64,000 nucleotides of DNA. Origin: Rhodophyticola porphyridii. Its GTDB lineage: Bacteria; Pseudomonadota; Alphaproteobacteria; Rhodobacterales; Rhodobacteraceae. A program made the position numbers and the translations under genes. The notes below the pieces were generated by a model. The model did no database searches and was not told where the DNA came from. It saw only the letters and a program-made list of their open reading frames with translations. Each line of letters starts with the position of its first letter. The first letter of the stretch is position 1. Positions 1 to 6,900 of this stretch are shown here, one piece after another. The stretch lies in assembly GCF_003688285.1 (NCBI RefSeq), contig NZ_RCNT01000004.1:186001-250000 (forward strand), in the 5' to 3' direction.

Positions 1-796
1 GACGCGGGCCCTGATCCGGCAGCCGGCCCGCGCGGATCAGATCGGCGAGGATCGACACCGCGATATAGGCGCCCGAGGAATGGCCCACGATCAGCACCTC
101 GTCCAAATCCTCGCGCAGCGCCCTCTCGATCCGGTCGGCGAACTCCGCCATCCGCGCTTCCTGCGCCGGTGGGTAGGCGCCCCCATAGCGCGCGGAAAAG
201 GCGTAGTCATGCATCAGGTAATAGGCCAGAAACCGGCCATCCTGCCGGCGGAACAGATCCAGCACCGCCCAGACCATCACCAGCCCCACCACCAGACCGA
301 AAAAGGACAGCGGTATTCCCAGAGCCCGGACACCCAGCCATTCCACCGTAAGCGCGATCGCAAGCCCGACACCCAGCGCCAGAAGCAGTTGTGCAAGCAG
401 GAACACGACCGGATAAAGCGCCGCGATGACCGGCCCCTTGCGCAGCCGCATCAGCCGGAAGAGCGCGCCCGACCCGATATAGATCCAGGCCGTGCGGACA
501 AGCTGGCCATAGGTGGCCAGGATCCCCTGTTTCATGGAGGCCCGCACGATATCGGACCAGTACATGACCTCGACATCGGTTTCGACGGTCTGCCTCTCCA
601 TGACGGCCTGCACATGCCAGCCGAACCTGCCGTCGGTCCGCTTGGGCCCGAGCGCGATCTCATAGCCCGAAACGGCGGCCTGCTCCGCCGCCTCGCGGCG
701 GTATCGTTCGCGGTACTTGCGGGGAGGAACCGGGTCATAGCCGGGGATATACATCACCCGGCGGCGGTGGACCTCTTGGGGGGACGGGTCGCTCAT
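1..796 (-). CDS. Membrane-anchored alpha/beta-hydrolase-like protein (3' end outside window)
   Basis: About 265 codons are present, starting at ATG 794-796 and running off the left edge. Residues about 120-155 and 160-180 form two hydrophobic, probably membrane-spanning stretches. Near residue 238 the sequence GHSSG matches the nucleophile elbow (G-x-S-x-G) of alpha/beta hydrolases, preceded by the hydrophobic strand VLIV typical of that fold. The N-terminus has a YIPGYDP segment that could form the first strand. The catalytic Asp and His would lie in the missing part. The substrate is unknown; lipase or esterase is only a fold-level guess. It is transcribed in the same direction as ccdA, 41 bases downstream of it. 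Confidence 0.7.
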   Translation of the reverse strand, partial: MSDPSPQEVHRRRVMYIPGYDPVPPRKYRERYRREAAEQAAVSGYEIALGPKRTDGRFGWHVQAVMERQTVETDVEVMYWSDIVRASMKQGILATYGQLVRTAWIYIGSGALFRLMRLRKGPVIAALYPVVFLLAQLLLALGVGLAIALTVEWLGVRALGIPLSFFGLVVGLVMVWAVLDLFRRQDGRFLAYYLMHDYAFSARYGGAYPPAQEARMAEFADRIERALREDLDEVLIVGHSSGAYIAVSILADLIRAGRLPDQGPR

Positions 797-837
797 CAGC
801 CCTGCCTAGATCTGGAGTTGGGCCAACCTATGGCAAT

Positions 838-1590
838 TCAGCCCAAAAGGCCAAGCGCCGGGAAGGTTTCCAGCAACCAGAACGCAAAGGCCGAAAACGC
901 CCCCGTCATCAGCGCCACGCCGACGCCGACCAGCAACAACCCCATGATCCGTTCGATCGTCTTCATGTGGCGTTTCAGCCGCGTCATCAGGCCCATCGCC
1001 CGTTCGATGAAGGCCGCGGCCAGCAGGAAAGGCAATCCCAGGCCCACGGCATAAACACCCAGAAGCGCCGTACCCCGTTCGACGCTCGATTCCGTGGCCG
1101 CGATTGACAGGATCGCCCCCAGTTGCGGCCCGATGCACGGTGTCCAGCCAAAGGCGAAGGCCAGCCCCAGAATATAGGCGCCAAAGGTCGAACCGCCGCG
1201 GTCGCCCGCATCCATCCGCGCCTCCCGGTCCAGGATCGGAATTCGGAACACACCCAGAAAATGCAACCCGAAGACGATGATGACGGCACCTGAGATTTGC
1301 GCCAGAAGTATCTGGTTTTGCAAAAAGAACTGACCGAATATCGACGCGGTGAAGCCAAGGAACAGGAACACCGTCGACAGACCCAGAACAAAGAACAGCG
1401 CCGCGACCACGGCCTTGCGGCGCGCGGCACCCGCGGCGGCCATCTCGTTCATCGAAATGCCGCCCATATAGGCAAGATAGGGCGGCACAATGGGCAGGAC
1501 ACAGGGGCTGAGAAAACTCAGCACGCCTGCTGTCAGCGCCACAAGCATCGCCGGCAACAGCGACGCATCGAAGAGATCGATTCCGAACAT
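838..1590 (-). CDS. ccdA: Cytochrome c biogenesis protein CcdA
   Basis: A 250-residue polytopic membrane protein of the DsbD/CcdA family, which passes electrons from cytoplasmic thioredoxin across the inner membrane to periplasmic thiol partners used in cytochrome c maturation. About six hydrophobic segments are visible. The two family cysteines are in place: Cys30 in SFLSPCVLP (first segment) and Cys152 in GWTPCIGP (fourth segment). The length matches short CcdA proteins rather than full DsbD. A cytoplasmic stretch around residues 120-135 is basic and acidic. The gene is divergent from the TusA-like gene, with 95 bases between starts. Confidence 0.93.
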   Translation of the reverse strand: MFGIDLFDASLLPAMLVALTAGVLSFLSPCVLPIVPPYLAYMGGISMNEMAAAGAARRKAVVAALFFVLGLSTVFLFLGFTASIFGQFFLQNQILLAQISGAVIIVFGLHFLGVFRIPILDREARMDAGDRGGSTFGAYILGLAFAFGWTPCIGPQLGAILSIAATESSVERGTALLGVYAVGLGLPFLLAAAFIERAMGLMTRLKRHMKTIERIMGLLLVGVGVALMTGAFSAFAFWLLETFPALGLLG

Positions 1591-1685
1591 GTCTCCTGCC
1601 TATCCCGGTCGGGCGCAAAGGTCACGTGCGCTGCGGTCACATATCCGTGGACAGAAACGCGGCGGCGATTTATGCCGCATATCCG

Positions 1686-1913
1686 ATGGAGTTCGATCTG
1701 GATATCGACGCGCGCGGGCTTTTGTGCCCGCTTCCCGTTCTGCGGCTGCGCAAACGCATGGGCCCGCTGAAGCCGGGTCAGGTCGCGCGGCTTCTGGCCG
1801 ATGATCCGGCGGCATTCGTCGACGTGCCCCATTTCTGCGCCGAACAGGGGCACGGCTTTCTGGGGACCGAGGATCTTGACGGCGCGACCGCCTATCTGGT
1901 CCGAAAGGGCTGA
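1686..1913 (+). CDS. TusA-family sulfur carrier protein
   Basis: A 75-residue protein with the SirA/TusA signature DARGLLCPLPVLR; Cys14 of the CPxP motif would carry the persulfide sulfur. The family relays sulfur to tRNA thiolation, molybdenum cofactor or sulfur-oxidation enzymes; which applies here cannot be told. ATG 1686 was chosen because it places the TusA motif at the usual distance from the N-terminus; an upstream in-frame start at 1626 would add 20 unlike residues. It is divergent from ccdA, another thiol-chemistry gene, and convergent with potA. Confidence 0.85.
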   Translation: MEFDLDIDARGLLCPLPVLRLRKRMGPLKPGQVARLLADDPAAFVDVPHFCAEQGHGFLGTEDLDGATAYLVRKG

Positions 1914-1967
1914 CAGCCAGATCCGCAGCGAGCGGGCCTCTCGCAGGTCACGGGATTTACCGCAAAG

Positions 1968-3062
1968 TCAACAGAACAGGACCATGGCACGCGCATCCCA
2001 GGCCAGATCGGCCCGGTCCCCGCGGTCCAGCACCCGCCGGCCCGGCATGTTCCGCATCGAAACCTGGACTATGTTCGGGGCGCCATCCAGACGGATGTCG
2101 TAATAGGTCATGTCGCCGTAATAGGTCCGCTCCTCGACCACGCCCTGCGCCACGCGCTCGGCGTTCTGCCCATCGAAGAGCAGCGTCATACTTTCCGGTC
2201 GGAGCCCGATGCTGATCTCTCCACCGGTTCCCATCGGGCATTGATCGGGCTCCAGTATCGCGCGGCCAAGGCCCGGCACCTCCACCTCGACCGACGGGTT
2301 GCCGGCCTCGATCAGGCGGGCGGGCAGGAAGTTCATCATTCCGATGAACTCGCCCACCTTGCGGCTGGCGGGGCGGCGATAGAGGTCCTGTGGCGGGGCC
2401 AGTTGCGCGATCCCGCCCTCGAACATCACGGCGATCCTGTCGGACATGATCAGAGCCTCTTCCTGATCATGGGTCACCAGAATGAAGGTGATGCCGACCT
2501 GCCGCTGCAAACGGCGCAGCTCGGTCTGCATCTGCTCGCGCATCTTCTTGTCGAGCGCCGAAAGCGGCTCGTCCAGCAACAGCACCTTCGGCTTCAGGAT
2601 CAGCGCGCGCGCCAGTGCCACGCGCTGCCGCTGCCCGCCCGACAGTGCATGGGCCGCGCGGCCGCCATAGCCGCCAAGCCCCACCATCTCCAGCGCCTCG
2701 CCGACGGCCGTCTTCTTCTCCGCCCCGCTCATGGGCGATTTGCGCAAGCCGAACCCCACATTCTCGGCCACGCTCAGATGCGGGAAAATCGCGTAGCTCT
2801 GAAACACCATGTTGGTGGGCCGACGGTTCGGCGGAACGCCGTCCATGTCCCGTCCGTCCAGCAGGATGCGCCCGCCCGAGATATCCTCGAACCCTGCGAT
2901 CGCCCTCAACAGAGTGGTCTTGCCGCAGCCCGACGGACCAAGCAGCGAAAAGAACTCACCCTGCCCGATCTCGGCGTCGATGCCGCGCAGCGCGTGATAT
3001 TCGCCATAATACTTCTGCACCCCCTCAAGGGTGATGATGGGGCCGCGCATGGTGTCGCTCAC
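1968..3062 (-). CDS. potA: Pot-type ABC transporter ATP-binding protein
   Basis: A 364-residue ATPase of the spermidine/putrescine (PotA) class. Walker A GPSGCGKTT is at residues 42-50, the signature LSGGQ at 140-144, Walker B LLLDEP near 161-166 and the H-loop His at about 198. The C-terminal 80 residues resemble the TOBE domain of PotA/MalK-type ATPases. The start is GTG at 3060-3062, overlapping the potC stop by 4 bases (GTGA), so translation is coupled. Last gene of a potB-potC-potA operon. Polyamine is the family default, but no binding protein is present in the window, so the substrate is an inference. Confidence 0.88.
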   Translation of the reverse strand: MSDTMRGPIITLEGVQKYYGEYHALRGIDAEIGQGEFFSLLGPSGCGKTTLLRAIAGFEDISGGRILLDGRDMDGVPPNRRPTNMVFQSYAIFPHLSVAENVGFGLRKSPMSGAEKKTAVGEALEMVGLGGYGGRAAHALSGGQRQRVALARALILKPKVLLLDEPLSALDKKMREQMQTELRRLQRQVGITFILVTHDQEEALIMSDRIAVMFEGGIAQLAPPQDLYRRPASRKVGEFIGMMNFLPARLIEAGNPSVEVEVPGLGRAILEPDQCPMGTGGEISIGLRPESMTLLFDGQNAERVAQGVVEERTYYGDMTYYDIRLDGAPNIVQVSMRNMPGRRVLDRGDRADLAWDARAMVLFC

Positions 3063-3859
3063 AAGAACCCTCCGGTGTCTTCAAGGCCCGCCCGGCGCAG
3101 ACCCCGGCGGCGGAAATACTCGGCGGTGACCAGCAGCAGAATGGACAGAATCACCAGGATCGTCCCAAGCGCCATAATCACCGGCAACCGGCCGGGGAAG
3201 CGCAACTGCCCCCATAGATAGACCGGCAGGGTCGGTTCGTTCCCCGACAGGAAAAAAGCGATGATGAACTCATCCAGACTGATCGTGAAACAGATCAGCA
3301 GCGACGCAACGATCCCAGGCATCACCAGCGGAAGGGTCACCAGTCGGAAGGTCGAAACCGGCGTCTCGCCAAGATCCACCGCAGCCTCCTCCAGGCTTTT
3401 GTCCATATTCGCGAAACTGCCGTTCAGGATGGCGATCGAGAAGGGCGTGCAGATCAGCACATGGCCGGCAATAACCGTCCAGATCGAGGGTGACAGGCCC
3501 ACCTGCAACATCGCCACCAGCAGCGAGACCGCGACGATGATTTCCGGCAGGACCAGCGGCAGCATGACGAAGCCAAGGATACCGCCCTTGCCCGGAAAGC
3601 TGTGACGATTTCCGGCGCGCGCCGCGAAAAGACCGAAACAGGTGGCCAGAATCGCCGTGGTCACCGCGATGAAGATCGAGTTGACGGTGGCATCGTGCAG
3701 CGCCTCGGTCCGGGCCAGTTCCACGAACCAGTCGAGTGTGAAGCCCTGCAACGGGAAGGCGATGATCGTGCCGTCATTGAACGCGAAAAGCGGCAGCAGG
3801 ATGATCGGCGCATAAAGAAACACCAGATAGGTGATGGCGTAGACCTTCAGCCCCCTCAT
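3059..3859 (-). CDS. potC: Pot-type ABC transporter permease (PotC class)
   Basis: A 266-residue inner-membrane permease with about six hydrophobic segments. The EAA loop that contacts the ATPase is seen at about residues 158-182 (EEAAVDLGETPVSTF followed by LPLVMPGI). ATG 3857-3859 overlaps the potB stop by 4 bases (ATGA); the frame stays open upstream into potB but that extension is antisense-like, arginine- and proline-rich sequence without membrane character. Together with PotB it would form the heterodimeric channel of a polyamine-type importer. Confidence 0.88.
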   Translation of the reverse strand: MRGLKVYAITYLVFLYAPIILLPLFAFNDGTIIAFPLQGFTLDWFVELARTEALHDATVNSIFIAVTTAILATCFGLFAARAGNRHSFPGKGGILGFVMLPLVLPEIIVAVSLLVAMLQVGLSPSIWTVIAGHVLICTPFSIAILNGSFANMDKSLEEAAVDLGETPVSTFRLVTLPLVMPGIVASLLICFTISLDEFIIAFFLSGNEPTLPVYLWGQLRFPGRLPVIMALGTILVILSILLLVTAEYFRRRGLRRAGLEDTGGFL

Positions 3860-4740
3860 CTGCCGCGTGTCCAGCGACGGGTGACGAAGACCAGCAGAAG
3901 CGAGATGACCGTGACGCTCAGCATCGCGATCACCGCCAGCGTTGCCCCCATGGGGGCGTTGTTCAGGCGCATGAACTGGGTCTGGATCATGTTGGCGATC
4001 ATCGTTCCGCCGGAGCCGCCGACCAGACGCGGCGTCACGTAATCGCCAATCGTGGGAATGAAGACGATCAGGATCGCGGCCAGCACGCCGGGCATCGCCA
4101 GCGGCAGGGTCACACGGAAAAACGTCGCGACACGGCTTTCGCCCAGATCGCGCGCGGCCTCCAGCAGGCTGCGGTCGATCTTTTCGAGGCTGACGAAGAT
4201 CGGCAGGATTGCGAAAGGCGCGAATGCATGGGCCAGGGTGATGATGACCGCATTGGCATTGTAGAGGATCCAGCTCAGCGGCTCGTCGATGATCCCCAGG
4301 CCCATCAAGGTGCCATTCACCGGCCCGTCGAAGGCAAGGATCACGCGCCACAGGAACACCCGGATCAGGTAGCTGGTCCAGAACGGAATGGTGATCAGGA
4401 ACAGCCAGAGCGACTTGCGGTCCGGGCGCACGTGGAAACTGACGAAATAGGCGATGGGAAAGGCCAGCAGCACGGTGACCACCGTCACCGCACCGGCAAT
4501 GCGAAGCGAGCGGAACAGCAGTTCCGAATAGAGCGGATCCGACAGCGCCTCGCGGTAGTTGTCTAGCGTGAAGGTCCGGTCGATGGTCAGGAAATCCTGC
4601 GTCCAGAAACTGAACAGCAGGATCGTGCCCAGAGGCGCGGCCAGCATCACCAGCGCATAGATGAATGGCGGAGCAACCAGCGTCAGACCCTTGCCGCTGT
4701 CTGTCCGAAAAGCTCTGCGCAGCCGCGCGGTCTGACTCAT
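3856..4740 (-). CDS. potB: Pot-type ABC transporter permease (PotB class)
   Basis: A 294-residue permease with about six membrane segments, the first at roughly residues 20-42. The EAA loop is SLLEAARDLGESRVATFFR followed by TLPLAMPGV, in the last third. First gene of the operon; it begins at ATG 4738-4740. Upstream lies a 65-base gap and then the 3' end of a small monooxygenase gene on the same strand, so the promoter is either in this gap or shared. A PotD/PotF-like binding protein gene usually sits in such operons and is missing here. Confidence 0.88.
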   Translation of the reverse strand: MSQTARLRRAFRTDSGKGLTLVAPPFIYALVMLAAPLGTILLFSFWTQDFLTIDRTFTLDNYREALSDPLYSELLFRSLRIAGAVTVVTVLLAFPIAYFVSFHVRPDRKSLWLFLITIPFWTSYLIRVFLWRVILAFDGPVNGTLMGLGIIDEPLSWILYNANAVIITLAHAFAPFAILPIFVSLEKIDRSLLEAARDLGESRVATFFRVTLPLAMPGVLAAILIVFIPTIGDYVTPRLVGGSGGTMIANMIQTQFMRLNNAPMGATLAVIAMLSVTVISLLLVFVTRRWTRGR

Positions 4741-4805
4741 CGAGGTCCCGTACCCCCTGCCCGGTTCAGGAACCTAGGTTTACGACAAGCGCAGCCGCGC
4801 GCAAG

Positions 4806-5126
4806 CTATTCCTCGACGCTGAGCGCCTGAACACTGTGCAGGATCTCAAGCTGCGGCGGGCCGTCATACATCTCCGCATTCCCCTTTGCGCCCTTGTGTG
4901 CGGCGCGGAAGGCCTCGGATTTGGTCCATGCGACAAAGCTTTCCTCGTCCCGCCAGACGGTGTGAGAGATGTAAAGCCGGCTGTCGTCATCCGCCGCACC
5001 TTTCAGCAGGTTGAAGGCTTGAAACCCGTCGACGGTCTTCAGATGGCTGTCCCGGGTCTTCCAGACCGTCTCGAAGGCCTCCTCCTGACCGAGCTTCACC
5101 CTGAAACGGTTCATCGTCAGATACAT
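4806..5126 (-). CDS. Antibiotic biosynthesis monooxygenase / HmoA-like domain protein
   Basis: A 106-residue single-domain protein of the dimeric alpha/beta-barrel ABM superfamily. It opens with MYLTMNRFRVKLGQEEAF, contains a WKTRDSHL segment, and ends in acidic residues. The superfamily includes heme-degrading monooxygenases (IsdG/HmoA) and quinol monooxygenases; this pattern is closest to the HmoA-like group, but heme degradation is inferred. The start at ATG 5124-5126 has AAGGA 8 bases upstream; ATG 5133-5135 is a possible alternative, and an open frame to 5264 is not supported by a ribosome binding site. An inverted repeat lies 49-65 bases upstream of the start. Confidence 0.75.
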   Translation of the reverse strand: MYLTMNRFRVKLGQEEAFETVWKTRDSHLKTVDGFQAFNLLKGAADDDSRLYISHTVWRDEESFVAWTKSEAFRAAHKGAKGNAEMYDGPPQLEILHSVQALSVEE

Positions 5127-5174
5127 AAGCGGCATCCTTTCTTCGCTTGCGTAAAAAACCGACCGCCTCTGGGA

Positions 5175-5191
5175 CATTGCGCAGCGCAATG
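5175..5191. promoter_or_regulatory. Perfect inverted repeat upstream of the ABM gene
   Basis: CATTGCGC, one base, GCGCAATG: 8-base arms with no mismatch. The right arm overlaps a second dyad (GCAAT-gcg-ATTGC, 5187-5199). The position, 49-65 bases before the ABM start codon, suits an operator near the promoter. It does not match the Irr, RirA or Fur-type motifs as I know them. No regulator can be assigned. Confidence 0.45.
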
Positions 5192-5324
5192 CGATTGCCT
5201 CGATCAAGGTCATGTGCGGTGTATGTAGCGGCATCCGGCGGGAATGAAAATGCGCGTCGGACATGATGGCCCGGCGATATCGGCCCGCCGCCTCGCCGGA
5301 AAGCGCACCGGGTTCGGAAACGGG

Positions 5325-5354
5325 AAAAGGGCCACCCAGTCGGGCGGCCCTTTT
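5325..5354 (-). terminator. Intrinsic terminator of the rplM-rpsI operon
   Basis: A 9-bp stem (AAAAGGGCC at 5325-5333 pairing with GGCCCTTTT at 5346-5354) with a 12-base loop, 20 bases past the rpsI stop. The lower part of the stem ends in T residues on the minus strand, and the symmetric A/T ends mean it could also stop plus-strand transcripts. Confidence 0.75.
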
Positions 5355-5374
5355 GCCATGAGATATCGCCGAAT

Positions 5375-5890
5375 TCAGCGCTTGGAGAACTGGAAGCTCT
5401 TCCGCGCCTTTGCCCGACCGAATTTCTTGCGTTCCACCACGCGGCTGTCGCGGGTCAGGAAGCCTGCAGCCTTCAGGGCGCCGCGCAGGCCCGGTTCGTA
5501 AAGCTGCAACGCTTTCGAAATCCCGTGCTTCACGGCACCGGCCTGACCCGAGAGACCGCCGCCCTTGACCGTGGCCATGACGTCGAACTGGTCCTCTCGA
5601 CCGGCAACCGTGAACGGCTGGCGGAGGATCATTTGCAGAACCGGGCGCGCGAAATACTCGCTTTGGTCCTTGCCGTTGACCACGACCTTGCCGGAGCCCG
5701 GCTTGATCCAGACGCGGGCAACCGCATCTTTCCGCTTGCCGGTGGCGTAGGAGCGGCCAAGCGCGTCGCGCACCGGCTCGCGGGTGATTTCGGGCTCCGG
5801 GCTGGCGGGAGCCTCGGGGGCGGGAACGGCGCCGTCTTCAACGGCCCCTTTCAACTCGTCGAGCGATGTCAGTGTCTCGGCCATGCTCAT
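5375..5890 (-). CDS. rpsI: 30S ribosomal protein S9
   Basis: A 171-residue S9/uS9. The conserved core begins near residue 45 ([17 protein letters not shown]) and ends in the basic tail [17 protein letters not shown] that reaches toward P-site tRNA. The roughly 40-residue acidic and proline-rich N-terminal extension (ending before the ATGKRK motif) is usual in alphaproteobacterial S9. It starts at ATG 5888-5890, overlapping the rplM stop by 4 bases; an internal ATG two codons later (MAETLTSL) is an alternative. Cotranscribed with rplM as in most bacteria. Confidence 0.97.
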   Translation of the reverse strand: MSMAETLTSLDELKGAVEDGAVPAPEAPASPEPEITREPVRDALGRSYATGKRKDAVARVWIKPGSGKVVVNGKDQSEYFARPVLQMILRQPFTVAGREDQFDVMATVKGGGLSGQAGAVKHGISKALQLYEPGLRGALKAAGFLTRDSRVVERKKFGRAKARKSFQFSKR

Positions 5891-6348
5891 GCGCTCCGCG
5901 TATTTTTAGGGTTCATGGATTTCACATCCAGCACGACAGGCTCCTGCGCCTGATGGGGATGTTCGGCGCCGGCATAGACGCGCAGATTGGTCATTTGCTG
6001 ACGGCTGAGCTTGCCGCCGGGCAGCATCCGCTTCACCGCCTGGGTCACCACACGTTCGGGATGATCCCCTTCGAGGATCTGGCCCGTGGTGCGGGATTTG
6101 ATCCCGCCCGGATAGCCGGTGTGCCAGTAATTGGGTTTGTCGCGCTTGTTGCCCGTCAACTGCACCTTGTCGGCGTTGATGACGATCACGTTGTCGCCCA
6201 TGTCCATGGAGGGCGTGAAGCTCGGCTTGTGCTTGCCGCGCAGCCGGGTGGCGATGATCGAGGCAAGGCGGCCCAGAACAACGCCCTCGGCGTCGATCAG
6301 GATCCATTGCTTGTCGATATCCGCCGGAGTGGCAGAAAAGGTTTTCAT
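5887..6348 (-). CDS. rplM: 50S ribosomal protein L13
   Basis: A 153-residue L13/uL13, an early assembly protein of the large subunit. Family segments seen include [16 protein letters not shown] near residues 15-30, the basic [16 protein letters not shown] stretch, and YWHTGYPGG. The length matches the family. ATG 6346-6348 follows AAAGGACACCGAAT, a clear ribosome binding site. First gene of the rplM-rpsI operon; its 5' leader carries a hairpin (see 6378-6397). Confidence 0.97.
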   Translation of the reverse strand: MKTFSATPADIDKQWILIDAEGVVLGRLASIIATRLRGKHKPSFTPSMDMGDNVIVINADKVQLTGNKRDKPNYWHTGYPGGIKSRTTGQILEGDHPERVVTQAVKRMLPGGKLSRQQMTNLRVYAGAEHPHQAQEPVVLDVKSMNPKNTRSA

Positions 6349-6377
6349 ATTCGGTGTCCTTTGAAGACGTCGTCTTG

Positions 6378-6397
6378 GGGCACGTCATCCGGTGCCC
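6378..6397 (-). promoter_or_regulatory. Hairpin in the rplM mRNA leader
   Basis: GGGCAC at 6378-6383 pairs with GTGCCC at 6392-6397 (6 bp, 8-base loop), 30-50 bases before the rplM start and within the predicted 5' leader. Flanking GAAGAC (6363-6368) can pair either with nearby GTCTT or with GTCTTC at 6409-6414, giving alternative folds. L13 autoregulation through its leader is known in other bacteria; a similar role here is inference. Confidence 0.35.
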
Positions 6398-6410
6398 GCG
6401 GGATGGGTGT

Positions 6411-6438
6411 CTTCTAAAGGAGTTATGCCCCGCGTCAA
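6411..6438 (-). promoter_or_regulatory. Candidate sigma-70-type promoter of rplM-rpsI
   Basis: On the minus strand TTGACG (6433-6438) and TAGAAG (6411-6416) are separated by 16 bases. The -35 sits in a CTTGACGCGGGG context as is often seen before translation genes in this family. Transcription would begin near 6404, giving a leader of about 56 bases. Confidence 0.45.
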
Positions 6439-6525
6439 GGGCCTTTGTTTCGGCAAAACACTTGCAAAACAACGTCTTGCAATTAAGGTATTATTTTACC
6501 CCAGCTTATCTTCGCGTCACCCGCC

Positions 6526-6882
6526 CTATTCCGCCGGTCCCGGCCCCTTCAGGACCGATTGCACGGTATAGACCAGGATCGCGGCGCCCACCGCGCCCAA
6601 AGTGGCGATGCCCAACACAAGGATCAGGTCGATCGGGCCGCCGATATCCCGCAAATGGGACTTGGTGATCGCGAACACGAACCAGACCGCGGCCACCGCG
6701 CCTATGGGCATGAAAAGCTGCGCAAGCAAGAACTTCCGCCAGCTGACCGACCGGTCGCGGATCAGCACGAATATATAGGCCAGCGTGATCACCACCGCCA
6801 GCACGACAAGGCCCCAGAACAGGCCGCGGCCGAACATCTCCTCGAAAACGGCGATGAAGGTTCCGATCGTCGGGTTTTCCAT
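6526..6882 (-). CDS. Small four-helix membrane protein (DUF5368-like)
   Basis: A 118-residue protein with about three or four membrane segments (roughly residues 20-40, 50-72, 80-105) and a short cytoplasmic loop RDRSVSWRKF. I believe it matches the DUF5368 family of Rhodobacteraceae, whose function is unknown; that name is from memory and unverified. It lies 18 bases downstream of the sulfide:quinone oxidoreductase gene on the same strand, so it is probably cotranscribed, and a role in anchoring or quinone access for that enzyme is a reasonable guess. ATG 6880-6882 is preceded by AGAAGGGGAAAG. Confidence 0.7.
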   Translation of the reverse strand: MENPTIGTFIAVFEEMFGRGLFWGLVVLAVVITLAYIFVLIRDRSVSWRKFLLAQLFMPIGAVAAVWFVFAITKSHLRDIGGPIDLILVLGIATLGAVGAAILVYTVQSVLKGPGPAE

Positions 6883-6900
6883 GGTCTTTCCCCTTCTCTC

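Noticed and set aside
3860-4351. An N-terminal extension of the PotC permease
   Set aside because: It lies in another frame of potB, lacks membrane character, and ATG 3857-3859 with the 4-base overlap explains translation.
5194-5207. Possible FNR site (TTGCC-N3-ATCAA) before the ABM gene
   Set aside because: The half-sites are three instead of four bases apart and the left one is degenerate.
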